Assembly: GCA_013285585.1 (NCBI GenBank)
Contig: JABDHH010000003.1
Location: forward strand, 24,797-88,796
Source of the DNA: Chlamydiota bacterium
GTDB lineage: Bacteria; Chlamydiota; Chlamydiia; Chlamydiales; SM23-39
DNA: 64,000 nt
Reading direction: 5' to 3'
Part shown: in pieces, positions 43,526 to 51,940 of the stretch
Position numbering within the stretch: position 1 is the first letter of the stretch
Layout: each line of letters begins with the position of its first letter
The notes under the pieces: model-generated
Database searches by the model: none
Told to the model about the DNA's origin: nothing
Seen by the model: only the letters and a program-made list of their open reading frames with translations
Program-made: the position numbers and the translations under genes

Positions 43526-44281
43526 ATGTCTCGTTGTGTAATTTTTTCAGTTCTATGTGCGCTGTTTTTCTATGGCTGCGGCTGTGACCATGGAGTAGGG
43601 CGCCGCGGAACAATCCGCATTGGAATCGACGCGAATTGGTATCCGATCGATTTCGGGGCGCAAAATTCCTATGTCAATGGCTTCACGGAAGAGTTTCTTC
43701 TCGATGTCGCTCAGCAAACCGGAATGGAGTTCGAGCGGGTTCCCGCGAATTGGGACAATCTTTTTGAGGGAATGAAACTGGGACAATATCAAGCCGTCCT
43801 CTCATCGCTCCCTCCCTATGAATTTAACACGGCCCTCTACGATTTTTCTCATAATTTTCTCGATACGGGCCCTGTGTTGATTGTCCCTGAAGGCGGTCAT
43901 CAAACCGACTTGAAAAAAATGAGCGGCGAGCACATCGGAGTGATTGCCGGCGATCCTGCGGTGCTCCTCCTTCAAAAACACGAGGGGCTGATCATCCGCA
44001 ATTACCCTTCCGTCGCCGACTTGCTCGAAGCGGTAGCGAATGGGGAAATCGAAGGAGCGCTCCTCGACCGAGTTGTCGCAGGCAGCTATGTCAAAGACCT
44101 TTTTGCAGGAAAGCTCAAGATCTCTGGGCTGCCGTTGAGCGATGTAGGGCTCCATCTCATCGTTTTGAAAGGAAAGCAACCGGTCCTCATCACGCAATTC
44201 AACAAGAGCCTGGCTGTACTCAAGCAGAAAAAGAGGATGCAGGCACTCCTCAGGAAATGGCAGCTCGGCGATCTATACTGA
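43526..44281 (+). CDS. Amino-acid ABC transporter substrate-binding lipoprotein
   Basis: A 251-residue solute-binding protein of family 3. It starts at ATG 43526; an upstream TTG would add 12 charged residues. A hydrophobic leader ends in FFYGCGC, where a cysteine may be lipidated. The mature part has IRIGIDANWYPIDF, EFLLDVAQQTGMEFERVPAN and GEHIGVIAGDPAVLL, typical of polar amino-acid binding proteins. No permease genes are adjacent. Counterpart of the chlamydial gene beside hemH. Confidence 0.83.
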   Translation: MSRCVIFSVLCALFFYGCGCDHGVGRRGTIRIGIDANWYPIDFGAQNSYVNGFTEEFLLDVAQQTGMEFERVPANWDNLFEGMKLGQYQAVLSSLPPYEFNTALYDFSHNFLDTGPVLIVPEGGHQTDLKKMSGEHIGVIAGDPAVLLLQKHEGLIIRNYPSVADLLEAVANGEIEGALLDRVVAGSYVKDLFAGKLKISGLPLSDVGLHLIVLKGKQPVLITQFNKSLAVLKQKKRMQALLRKWQLGDLY

Positions 44282-44471
44282 TGCCACTTTGGACAGATTT
44301 CTTCTCGATAAAACGATCATTTTCTTCCATTAACTCTTTCATCAAGCGAACTGCCTGAAACTTCCCAAGTCGATCCCAATCTCCATTTTGAGGAAAAACA
44401 GTAGCCTCAAGCAGTCTAGGGGAGCGGATTTTTTGGGCCAGGACATCGGCCGCTGCGTTGCTGTCGTCCAT
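44250..44471 (-). CDS. Small hypothetical protein
   Basis: A possible 73-residue acidic-to-neutral protein (MDDSNAAADVLAQKIRSPRL ...) overlapping the end of the binding-protein gene. I recognise no family and see no clear ribosome site. The gap 44472-44612 is very AT-rich and probably holds the promoter of the repeat-protein gene. The reading frame may be accidental. Confidence 0.25.
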   Translation of the reverse strand: MDDSNAAADVLAQKIRSPRLLEATVFPQNGDWDRLGKFQAVRLMKELMEENDRFIEKKSVQSGISIDRRAAIS

Positions 44472-44612
44472 ATTTCTGTTCAATAGTTCAATTGAATCAG
44501 AATTGCAATAATAATCTTGATTATTTGTAAATATTTTAGTTTGTTAATTTGTTTTTGTTATTTACGTTAATTATTCGATTATTTAGTATTTGTGGATAAA
44601 AAGGATGGTTAT

Positions 44613-45893
44613 ATGGTTGCGGCAGTTTCTTCTTCTAATTATCATTTGGCCTCGATTCAGATAAAAGACAGAGCTGCGCCTCAGCGCTCTAACATTTTCA
44701 CCGTGAAAAATGCCGCAATGGCCGTTGGAGGCATATTGCTTTTCTCCGGAGTTGCAGCGGGAACCGGCAGATTATTGCAGATGGGCGGCGCGCAGCTTTT
44801 GTCTCATCCTTCGGCATTAAGCGGGATAGGACGGGCTGCAATGGTTGCCGGAGATAAGCTATTTCTCGTAGGAAAAGGAGCTTTTTTATCTGTGGCGGTT
44901 CCTGTCTACACGATTACATGGATCGTTCCTAAATGGATCGCAACTGTGGGGATTCCGAAGGGAGCGGCGCTAGCTCATCGATATGTACTGATTCCCATTG
45001 GCGAGGGAATCGTCAAGATTTCCGCTTTCTTGAACGACTCTCTGGCAAAAACAGCCCAGGCCATCTATCGCCATGTTCTCCAACCGTTTGGCCGAGTCAT
45101 TAACGTAACGGCGAAGTGGGTCTGGAAGACCGTCATTGTTCCAGCAACCGATAAAATAGCCCAATTCGGTATCGATATTTACCATCAAGTCTTGGCACCG
45201 CTTGGCAAGACCTTGGCGACTGCTTCTAAGTGGATCTGGAATTCTGCGATCGTTCCGGGCGTTGATCTATTCGTAAAAGGCGTGCGAGCGGTATTTGACC
45301 GGATTGTGCAGCCATTAAGCCAGTTTATGGCAAACGCCGCGAAGTGGATCTGGAACTCTGCGATCGTTCCGGGTGCCGATCTATTTGCAAAAGGCGTGCG
45401 AGCGGTATTTGACCGGGTTGTGCAGCCATTAGGGCAGTTAACGGCAAATGCAGCGAAGTGGATCTGGAACTCTGCGATCGTTCCGGGTGCCGATCTATTT
45501 GCAAAAGGTGTGCGAGCGGTATTTGACCGGGTTGTGCAGCCGTTAGGGCAATTAACGGCAAATGCAGCGAAGTGGATCTGGAACTCTGCGATCGTTCCGG
45601 GTGTCGATCTATTTGCAAAAGGCGTGCAAGCGGTATTTGACCGGATTGTGCAGCCATTAGGGCAATTAACGGCAAAAGCAGCGAAATGGATTTGGGAAGC
45701 CGCGTTAGTGCCTGTAGCCAAGAATATCGCGCAAGCAACGCATGCACTCAAAATTCTTGTGGAAAAGGTCTTGACTGCAGCTAATCAGACTTTGATTGTG
45801 CCTGCCGCCAAGGTTGTTGGCCAAGCTTCCTCCGAGATAGCTGATGCGATCCGGAATGCAACGAGTGCTCTGTCTCAAAAATTCTTCCGATAA
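44613..45893 (+). CDS. Membrane-associated 38-residue-repeat protein
   Basis: A 426-residue protein of unknown function. ATG 44613 has AAAAAGGA 8 bases upstream and is preferred over GTG 44592. Hydrophobic segments lie near residues 35-55 and 90-115. From about residue 110 the chain consists of imperfect repeats, the last four nearly identical: AKWIWNSAIVPG, then ADLFAKGVRAVFDRVVQPLG and QLTANA, 38 residues each. At least two older, diverged units precede them (AKWVWKTVIVPATDKIAQ, PKWIATVGIPKGAALAH). Each unit looks like a pair of amphipathic helices with a Trp-rich start. The gene stands alone. A membrane-shaping or inclusion-associated role is possible but unproven. Confidence 0.7.
   Translation: MVAAVSSSNYHLASIQIKDRAAPQRSNIFTVKNAAMAVGGILLFSGVAAGTGRLLQMGGAQLLSHPSALSGIGRAAMVAGDKLFLVGKGAFLSVAVPVYTITWIVPKWIATVGIPKGAALAHRYVLIPIGEGIVKISAFLNDSLAKTAQAIYRHVLQPFGRVINVTAKWVWKTVIVPATDKIAQFGIDIYHQVLAPLGKTLATASKWIWNSAIVPGVDLFVKGVRAVFDRIVQPLSQFMANAAKWIWNSAIVPGADLFAKGVRAVFDRVVQPLGQLTANAAKWIWNSAIVPGADLFAKGVRAVFDRVVQPLGQLTANAAKWIWNSAIVPGVDLFAKGVQAVFDRIVQPLGQLTAKAAKWIWEAALVPVAKNIAQATHALKILVEKVLTAANQTLIVPAAKVVGQASSEIADAIRNATSALSQKFFR
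45228..45683 (+). repeat. Tandem array of four 114-bp units
   Basis: Units begin at 45228, 45342, 45456 and 45570, each with AAGTGGATCTGGAA and exactly 114 bp long, in frame with the protein. Units two to four are almost identical, which points to recent duplication or gene conversion. Confidence 0.93.
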
Positions 45894-45900
45894 TTTCGGA

Positions 45901-45990
45901 GTCAAAGCGCGGATCATCGACGAACACAATTTTTGATTCGTATTGCATGAATACAGATCAACTTGGCGTGAGCCTGCGGTCGATTTGCGT
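45901..45990. repeat. Repeat D copy 1
   Basis: Shares GTCAAAG.GC, ATTCGTATTGCATGAATAC, ACTTG.CGT and GCCTG.GGTCGA in the same order with 54766-54860. Here the central hairpin is degenerate. The rest of 45894-46113 shows no gene. Confidence 0.6.
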
Positions 45991-46113
45991 TATTTTCTAC
46001 AGGGAGACCAACTATTTCTTTCCGTATTTCCCCTGCCAGTACATCGCTTCAGGAGTAGCCTTATCCGAAGCTCTTCAGACAGAAAGACTTTTCACAGGCA
46101 AGAACCCTTCGTA

Positions 46114-46438
46114 AGGGACTGTTAATACCAAATATCAGAAATAACGTTGGGTTTGGCTACGTCAGCTCTGCAACAAATTTTTCGTCTTCACTCGTGCCTT
46201 GCCATGCTGGCAATGGTCACTCGTTCCAGACAAAAAATTTGTGCAGCTTCCTTGCCAAACCCAACGTTATTTCTGATATTTGGTATAAACAAGTAAACTA
46301 TTTCACCGCGCCAAATCAACCGAAAATCGACGATCAGAAATGAGGTAGTATTCATGCGATACAACCCCATTTCTGATCGTCGATTTTAGGTTGATTTCGC
46401 GCAGGTCAAATGATTTACTTTATTGTTTAACAGTCCCT
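46114..46438. mobile_element. Element E with nested MITE-A
   Basis: The ends are AGGGACTGTTAAACAA and its exact inverse (TTGTTTAACAGTCCCT) once the inner MITE-A and one TAA are removed, leaving about 162 bp. The inner arms pair strongly (ATCGACGATCAGAAATG against CATTTCTGATCGTCGAT). MITE-A copy 4 entered near its left end, so element E is the older insertion. Confidence 0.75.
46126..46285. mobile_element. MITE-A copy 4 (160 bp, TSD TAA)
   Basis: Full copy with the standard inverted ends, flanked by TAA at 46123-46125 and 46286-46288, nested inside element E. Sequence is almost identical to copy 2. Confidence 0.93.
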
Positions 46439-46516
46439 AAGGACCACATAATTCAAAAGAGACGTCAGACTAGCAGAGAAACGCGGTCGTGATATGGCCA
46501 AACTCAAGTTAGAGTC

Positions 46517-47938
46517 TTAGAGTAGGATCCATTTGAGAAGATAGAACATCGCAATACTCAATATTGCGCAAAGCGGGATCGTCACGATCCAAGATACAAC
46601 GATTTCTTTTAAAGTTTGCAAGTTGAGCGCTCTTAAGCCGCGCGCCATACCGACGCCGAAGACTGCGCCGACAAGAGCGTGCGTCGTAGAAATGGGCAAG
46701 CCCAACTTGGAAGCAAAGAGAATCGTAGCCGCTGCTCCAAACTCGGCGGCAAAGCCGCGGGTCGGGGTCAGCTCGGTAATCTTGCTGCCGATCGTCTCGA
46801 TCACCCTCCAGCCCCAGGTCGCAAGCCCGATCACGATCCCTGCGCCGCCTACTGCGAGGAGCCAGGCCGGAATAGTCGAATGAGAGGCGATCGCATTCGT
46901 CTTGAGGATCCCCAGAACTGCGGCGACAGGGCCGATCGCATTGGCCACATCGTTGGCGCCATGGGCGAATGCGACGAGACAAGCGCTGAGGATCTGGAGA
47001 AAGACGAAGGTCTTCTCTACACTGTGGTATTGCGTCGTGGAATCCTGAAAGGGAGCTTCCTTTTTGACATCGTCGCTCAAAGCGCGGACTTCATCGAGGA
47101 TGCGAGAGATCCGGGTCGAATGGCTGTCGCTCCGGTTTGAAAGATGGACCCTTTGCATATGATGGAGCGCTTTTTCGAGGCTGACAGCTTGGGCTGGATG
47201 GAAACTGGATTCCATAGGAGAAGAGGCAGCGGGGCGATTGCGGATCAATGTGTAGCTCAAAAGAGCTGCGACGAGGCTGATGGCGCATGAAATCGAAAAA
47301 GCGTAAGAGAGAGGGAAATCGAGATCGGCTTGAGCCAATCCATGATAACATAAACTTAAACAGATTATGTTGAAACACATGAAGACGAAAAAGGGAGCCA
47401 GCCTCCGTGTTGCTTCGACGGGATTCAGAGCAAAGAGAATTTTTTTCTGGATCAGCAGAAAGATCAGATAGGCGACGATGCCGCTCAAGACGGGAGAGAG
47501 AATCCAGCTTGAGATAATCCAGCCGATCTCGCTCCAATGGATCGCGTGGAGTCCGCCAATCATGGCGCCGAAGCCGAGGACTGCGCCGACGATGGCGTGG
47601 GTGGTTGAGATGGGAAGGCCGAAATAGGAAGCGAACTGGAGAAGAATTCCGGTCGCGAGAAGAGATCCCATCATGCCGAGGACGAAAATCATCGGGTCGG
47701 CCTGGAAAATCGCCGGGTCGATGATCCCTTTCTGGATCGTCTCCGAGACGCTCGAGCCAACGAAAAAGGCTCCGGAAAATTCGAGGATGGCGGCGAGAAA
47801 GACTGCTTTTTTCAAAGAAAGAGCTTTGGATCCGACCGATGTTCCCATTGCGTTGGCTACATCGTTGGCGCCGATGTTCCATGCCATATAGAACCCGAGG
47901 ATGAGAACCAAGGCTTTTAGAACGAGTGCTAGATCCAT
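46517..47938 (-). CDS. PiT-family inorganic phosphate permease
   Basis: A 473-residue inner-membrane transporter that moves phosphate with a cation. The two-fold repeat of the family is clear: WNIGANDVANAMGTSVGSKA near residue 20 and AHGANDVANAIGPVAAVLG near residue 328. GLPISTTHAIVGAVLGFG and its partner GLPISTTHALVGAVFGVG complete the repeats. About ten membrane segments. Directly follows the DUF47 gene (6-base gap), the usual Pit accessory pair and chlamydial order. Confidence 0.93.
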   Translation of the reverse strand: MDLALVLKALVLILGFYMAWNIGANDVANAMGTSVGSKALSLKKAVFLAAILEFSGAFFVGSSVSETIQKGIIDPAIFQADPMIFVLGMMGSLLATGILLQFASYFGLPISTTHAIVGAVLGFGAMIGGLHAIHWSEIGWIISSWILSPVLSGIVAYLIFLLIQKKILFALNPVEATRRLAPFFVFMCFNIICLSLCYHGLAQADLDFPLSYAFSISCAISLVAALLSYTLIRNRPAASSPMESSFHPAQAVSLEKALHHMQRVHLSNRSDSHSTRISRILDEVRALSDDVKKEAPFQDSTTQYHSVEKTFVFLQILSACLVAFAHGANDVANAIGPVAAVLGILKTNAIASHSTIPAWLLAVGGAGIVIGLATWGWRVIETIGSKITELTPTRGFAAEFGAAATILFASKLGLPISTTHALVGAVFGVGMARGLRALNLQTLKEIVVSWIVTIPLCAILSIAMFYLLKWILL

Positions 47939-47944
47939 CTCTAT

Positions 47945-48625
47945 TCAGTGCAGCTCCAGCAACATGCGGATCCGGTTCCCGAGCTTTTCGGAAAGCCAGG
48001 CCAAATTGCCGATCTCTTCGATGAGGATCAATCCAAGATGGAAGGCAGGATGGGGAAGACAGTCCCCTTTGCTGTAAAAAGTTTTGAGAAGCCGTTTCTT
48101 GATTTTCGCCGTCTCATATTCATAAAATGCGATCTGTTCCACCATCCCTTTCACCTTTTCAGCCTCGATTCCGCCAAAAGAACACTCGAGCAGATAATCG
48201 AGTTCTTTGATTACTTGCCGGGCAAGCCGAAAGATTTCGACATTTTTTTGGCACAAAATCGAAAAATCTTCTTTTATTTCGGGGATCAGCTCAAGGGGTA
48301 CCGGCAATAATGCTGCGTTATGGGCGATTTCTTCCGCCTGATCGGCTAAGGCGTCTTGCAAAGAAAGGATGTCGAGGAGAGCGCTTCGGTCGAGAGGAAG
48401 AAAAAGACTTTTGGGGAGATGGTTGCGGATGTCGTTTTTTGTAAGATCGGCTTCATGTTCGAGTTTTGAGATCTTTTCGCCAATCTTCTGGATTGCATCG
48501 GCGTCTTGTTCGAGAAAAGCTTTGAACAGATACGGCAGCTCCCCGATGCATGAAGCGACTTTATCCATGTGAGTCTGAAGGGGAGCGAAAGGGGATTTAC
48601 CAAAGAGTCTAGCAATCGTCAACAT
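47945..48625 (-). CDS. DUF47/PhoU-like Pit accessory protein
   Basis: A 226-residue all-helical protein of the DUF47 (TIGR00153) family, related to PhoU, which works with PiT permeases. Motifs: KISKLEHEADLTKNDIRNHL with LFLPLDRSALLDILSLQDAL. The conserved E..D and R.D..LL positions are present. Upstream gene of a two-gene operon with the permease. Confidence 0.9.
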   Translation of the reverse strand: MLTIARLFGKSPFAPLQTHMDKVASCIGELPYLFKAFLEQDADAIQKIGEKISKLEHEADLTKNDIRNHLPKSLFLPLDRSALLDILSLQDALADQAEEIAHNAALLPVPLELIPEIKEDFSILCQKNVEIFRLARQVIKELDYLLECSFGGIEAEKVKGMVEQIAFYEYETAKIKKRLLKTFYSKGDCLPHPAFHLGLILIEEIGNLAWLSEKLGNRIRMLLELH

Positions 48626-48643
48626 CGTCGAGAGGATAAATAA

Positions 48644-49348
48644 TTATCGAGAAAAGAGCAATTCTTTATCCTTAGGCGACAGCTTCCTAAATGTTCCTTC
48701 CGGAAGAGACCCAAGAACGAGCCCACCGATCCGGATTCGGGTCAGTTCCAAGACTGCGAGGTCGGCCCTTTCGGCGATGATCCGCACCTCGTGCTTTTTC
48801 CCTTCCTTGACGCAGATCTTCACGGTGCCGCGGCGTACCTTGGTGATGGAAACGGGGCGCACCCAGCGATCGTCGACTCGGGCGCCCTCAGCAAGAATTC
48901 GGAGCGTGTCGCCGGTGATTTCCTGGACCGATTTGACAATGTATTCCTTGACGATCTGGTGGCGAGGATGGATGACTTGATTGGAGAAGTGGCCATCATT
49001 GGTCACGAGAAGCAAACCCTGGCTCTCCTTGTCTAGCCGCCCGACTGTGAACAGCCGTTTTTCGGGAGTCGGGAAGAGATCGAGGACGATGGGTTTGTTT
49101 CCGGGCCTGACACTGGAGCAGATGTAGCCTTTCGGCTTGTTGAGCATATAGTAAACTTTTTCTTCCTCGCCCCGGATGGTCGATCCGTCTACTAGAATTT
49201 TGTCGGTTTCCCAGTCGACGAGGGTCTGAGGGATCTTGACGGTCGTCCCGTTGACTTGGACGCGTCCTTCGAAAATCAGCTCTTCACAGGCTCTTCGGGA
49301 TGCGACTCCGGCGGCAGCCAGAGCCTTGCTCAATCTTTTTTTTTCCAT
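48644..49348 (-). CDS. RluB/RsuA-family rRNA pseudouridine synthase
   Basis: A 234-residue enzyme that isomerises uridine in rRNA. It starts at ATG 49348, giving an S4 RNA-binding domain at once (RLSKALAAAGVASRRACEEL), followed by the catalytic motif GRLDKESQGLLLVTNDG, with the catalytic aspartate near residue 96, and the C-terminal GKKHEVRIIAERADLAVLEL. Other in-frame starts further upstream add nothing conserved. The specific uridine is uncertain. Divergent from gpmA, the same arrangement as CT723/CT722. Confidence 0.9.
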   Translation of the reverse strand: MEKKRLSKALAAAGVASRRACEELIFEGRVQVNGTTVKIPQTLVDWETDKILVDGSTIRGEEEKVYYMLNKPKGYICSSVRPGNKPIVLDLFPTPEKRLFTVGRLDKESQGLLLVTNDGHFSNQVIHPRHQIVKEYIVKSVQEITGDTLRILAEGARVDDRWVRPVSITKVRRGTVKICVKEGKKHEVRIIAERADLAVLELTRIRIGGLVLGSLPEGTFRKLSPKDKELLFSR

Positions 49349-49435
49349 AAGAATGTCTGGCAGTATAATCCATCGCTCCATTTTCCTCCATGTGATAAAG
49401 TGGTATTACTTTATAGAAGACCGGAAGAGGGAATC

Positions 49436-50116
49436 ATGCCGCCAAAACTGATTTTGATGCGACACGGACAGTCAATCTGGAACAAGCAAAATCTTTTCAC
49501 CGGCTGGGTCGACATTCCTCTCAGCGAAGAAGGGATCGCAGAGTCGATTGAAGGAGGTAAGAAGATCCGCAACCTTCCCATCGATGTCATCTTTACATCG
49601 AGCTTGATCCGCGCCCAAATGACCGTTGTCCTTGCGCTCCTCCATCATTCGAGCGGCAAGATCCCCGCCTTTCAGCATCCGGGACAAGGCAAGCTCGAAG
49701 AGTGGGCGAAAATCTCTAGCGAACAAACGGAAAAAACCACATGGCCGGTCTACATGGCATGGGAATTGAACGAACGGATGTATGGGAAACTGCAAGGGCT
49801 CAACAAGGCCGAGACAGCGAAAAAATTCGGGGCTGAGCAGGTCCAACTTTGGCGCAGGAGCTACGAAACGAGACCTCCAGATGGAGAGAGCTTGGAGATG
49901 ACGGTGGCAAGAGCCCTTCCGTATTTCAAGCAGAAGGTGATCCCTCATCTGGACAAGGGCGAGAATGTCTTCATCGCCGCTCACGGCAACTCCCTCCGCG
50001 GCATTTGCATGCACCTGGACGGACTTTCGAAAGAGGAAGTGTTAAAGCTCGAGATTCCGACAGGAGTTCCGCTTATTTATTCCTACAATCGAGGACAATG
50101 GAAACAGGAATTCTAG
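49436..50116 (+). CDS. gpmA: GpmA, 2,3-BPG-dependent phosphoglycerate mutase
   Basis: Interconverts 3- and 2-phosphoglycerate in glycolysis. The 226-residue protein has the phosphohistidine motif LMRHGQSIWN, FTGWVDIPLSEEG, ELNERMYGKLQGLNK and AAHGNSLRGICMHLDG. ATG 49436 follows AGAGGG and is the natural start; longer frames from 49256 run through the divergent promoter. The 3' end overlaps the NifS-like gene by 19 bases. Confidence 0.95.
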   Translation: MPPKLILMRHGQSIWNKQNLFTGWVDIPLSEEGIAESIEGGKKIRNLPIDVIFTSSLIRAQMTVVLALLHHSSGKIPAFQHPGQGKLEEWAKISSEQTEKTTWPVYMAWELNERMYGKLQGLNKAETAKKFGAEQVQLWRRSYETRPPDGESLEMTVARALPYFKQKVIPHLDKGENVFIAAHGNSLRGICMHLDGLSKEEVLKLEIPTGVPLIYSYNRGQWKQEF

Positions 50117-51210
50117 AACTCGATTCCCATACGGAGTCGCGCCCTTGCCAGAGCGCGATCGAACGGATGGCCGCCTCGTTTCAAGAGAGATCGCCCAGTG
50201 ATTCGGCGCAAATGCGTCCTCTGTACGACTTAGTCGACGCTTCTCCCGAGGACGTTTTTGTTTTCACTTCGTCCGGAGCGGAAGCGGTCGGACAGACGAT
50301 CTGGTCAGTTTTTTCCGAGGTTTCCCGCAAAGAGGGGAAGACGCAATTCATCGCTTCTTGCATCGAAGATGCGCCGACTCTCCAGATGCTCAAGCGCTGC
50401 GAAGAATTTGGATGCTTGGTCAAGATCGCTCCTGTCGATCGGGAAGGGAGGATCGATGTGGCGAAGCTGGCCGAGCTGATCACCCCGCGCACCGCTTTAA
50501 TTTCTACCTGCATGGCCCAGGGACTCACCGGCGTCATCCAACCTGTCGAAGAGATCTGCAGGCTTGCAAAAGAGAGGGGAGTCTTGCTCCATCTCGATGC
50601 TTCTTACACCGTGGGGAAAGCCTATTTTTCATTCTCCGGTTCGAGCGCTGACTATCTGACTTTTTCTGGAGAGAGGATCCATAGCGTCAAAGGCTCCGGG
50701 GCGCTATTTGCCAAAAGAGGCAGGCCTCTTATCCCTTTCATTTTAGGCGGGGCAAGCCAAAACGGACTCCGCGGAGGCAGCTTTGACGCTCCATCGCTTG
50801 CCGCCTTCAGCGCCGCTGCCAATCTCTCTGTCCTTTCTCTCGATTCGATGGGCTTGGAAGGGACGCGGCTACGGAATCTTTTCGAAACCGAAATCCTAAG
50901 GCATCTTCCCGACGCGAAGATTCTCTACAAAGAAGTTTCCCGCCTGCCCAATACGACCGCCATTGCTTTTCCTCGGGTCCATGCGGAATCGCTTCAATAT
51001 TATTTGCGGAGAAAAGGACTCCATCCAAATACTGGAGGCTCCTTTTGCCAGCACTTGCATAGCATTCTTGCCTCTTCCGGGATCGAAGGAGAGTGCGCCG
51101 TGAGTTTTTCTTTATCGCGGATGACGACCCAAGACGAGATCTTCCGTGCCGCCCATCTGATCGGCGAGCAGGTTCAGGCGCTGCAGAAACTTTCAGAGGA
51201 TTTGTTCTGA
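50098..51210 (+). CDS. NifS-like aminotransferase-fold protein, probably without desulfurase activity
   Basis: A 370-residue class V aminotransferase-fold protein at the position of chlamydial nifS (CT721-type). ATG 50098 follows GAGGA and overlaps gpmA. The fold is clear from VFVFTSSGAEAVGQTIW, LLHLDASYTVGKAYF and GGSFDAPSLAAFSAA. Key catalytic residues differ from true desulfurases: the PLP lysine motif SGHK reads SGER, the NNATT start reads DSHTESRP, the TEHKA loop reads CIEDAPT, and the DATQS glutamine is Tyr. The mobile-loop cysteine (GGSFCQHL) remains. It is likely a non-enzymatic or altered paralogue of SufS at 3078. Confidence 0.8.
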   Translation: METGILELDSHTESRPCQSAIERMAASFQERSPSDSAQMRPLYDLVDASPEDVFVFTSSGAEAVGQTIWSVFSEVSRKEGKTQFIASCIEDAPTLQMLKRCEEFGCLVKIAPVDREGRIDVAKLAELITPRTALISTCMAQGLTGVIQPVEEICRLAKERGVLLHLDASYTVGKAYFSFSGSSADYLTFSGERIHSVKGSGALFAKRGRPLIPFILGGASQNGLRGGSFDAPSLAAFSAAANLSVLSLDSMGLEGTRLRNLFETEILRHLPDAKILYKEVSRLPNTTAIAFPRVHAESLQYYLRRKGLHPNTGGSFCQHLHSILASSGIEGECAVSFSLSRMTTQDEIFRAAHLIGEQVQALQKLSEDLF

Positions 51211-51932
51211 TGGAATTCTTCAGCAAAAAATTACGCGATAAGCTCGACCGGCTCCGATTTGTCGGGTATTTCACCGTTCAAGAGGCAGAAGAAAAAAATA
51301 TGCGCCTCGTAACCGGTAGAGAAGGGAAGCTGTGTTTGTATTGGTTGGTTGACGAGTCGGATGGGATCATCGCCGATGCGAAGTTCCAGGCGTTCGGACC
51401 GCCCGCGCTGATCGCCGCCGGAGAAATCGCGAGCGAGCTAGTCCTCAGGAAAAATTACGATCAAGCTTCTCGCGTCTCAGCTGATCTGCTCGACAGCTTC
51501 GTCCGCGACCGGAAAGATGCCCCTGCATTCCCCAAAGAGGCGGCCTCCTATCTCAACCGCGCTATCTCCGCCATCGACAATGGCGTCCATCAGTGCATCG
51601 ATATTCCTTTTGCTGCGACTGATTTCGATGTCACTCCGATCGAATGGGACTCTAACGATAATCCCGGAGGATTTCCGGGTTGGGAGCATTTTACAGCGTC
51701 TCAAAAGGTAAAAATCATCGAAGAAGTGATCGACAAGGAGATCCGCCCTTATATCGAACTCGATGCCGGCGGGGTGAAGATCGTAGAGCTCAAAGAAAAC
51801 GGGGAGGTGCATATCGCCTATGAAGGCTCTTGCACCACATGCCATTCTTCTACCGGGTCGACTTTGACCGCTATCCAACAAATTATCAAGAGCAGGATCC
51901 ACCCCAGCCTGACCGTCGTCCCGGTATTGTGA
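51210..51932 (+). CDS. NifU-like protein: degenerate IscU domain plus Nfu domain
   Basis: A 240-residue protein starting on the last base of the NifS-like stop (TGATG). Residues 1-130 align with IscU (ESDGIIADAKFQAFGPPALIAAGE), but the three scaffold cysteines are missing: ACGD becomes VTGR, GCGSA becomes GPPAL, and HCS is absent. The C-terminal 75 residues are an Nfu domain with the CTTC pair (GSCTTCHSSTGSTLTAIQQI), preceded by KIIEEVIDKEIRPYIELDAG. Cluster carriage by the Nfu part is plausible; assembly on the N-terminal part is not. It ends 8 bases from the convergent birA. Confidence 0.85.
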   Translation: MEFFSKKLRDKLDRLRFVGYFTVQEAEEKNMRLVTGREGKLCLYWLVDESDGIIADAKFQAFGPPALIAAGEIASELVLRKNYDQASRVSADLLDSFVRDRKDAPAFPKEAASYLNRAISAIDNGVHQCIDIPFAATDFDVTPIEWDSNDNPGGFPGWEHFTASQKVKIIEEVIDKEIRPYIELDAGGVKIVELKENGEVHIAYEGSCTTCHSSTGSTLTAIQQIIKSRIHPSLTVVPVL

Positions 51933-51940
51933 TCATCATT

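Noticed and set aside
45228..45683. Regular repeats as a CRISPR array
   Set aside because: Units are 114 bp, contiguous, without spacers, and lie in frame within a coding gene.
45185..45751. Repetitive minus-strand frame opposite the 38-residue repeats
   Set aside because: It is open only because the 114-bp repeat is open on both strands; the plus-strand protein has the better start and extends beyond the repeats.
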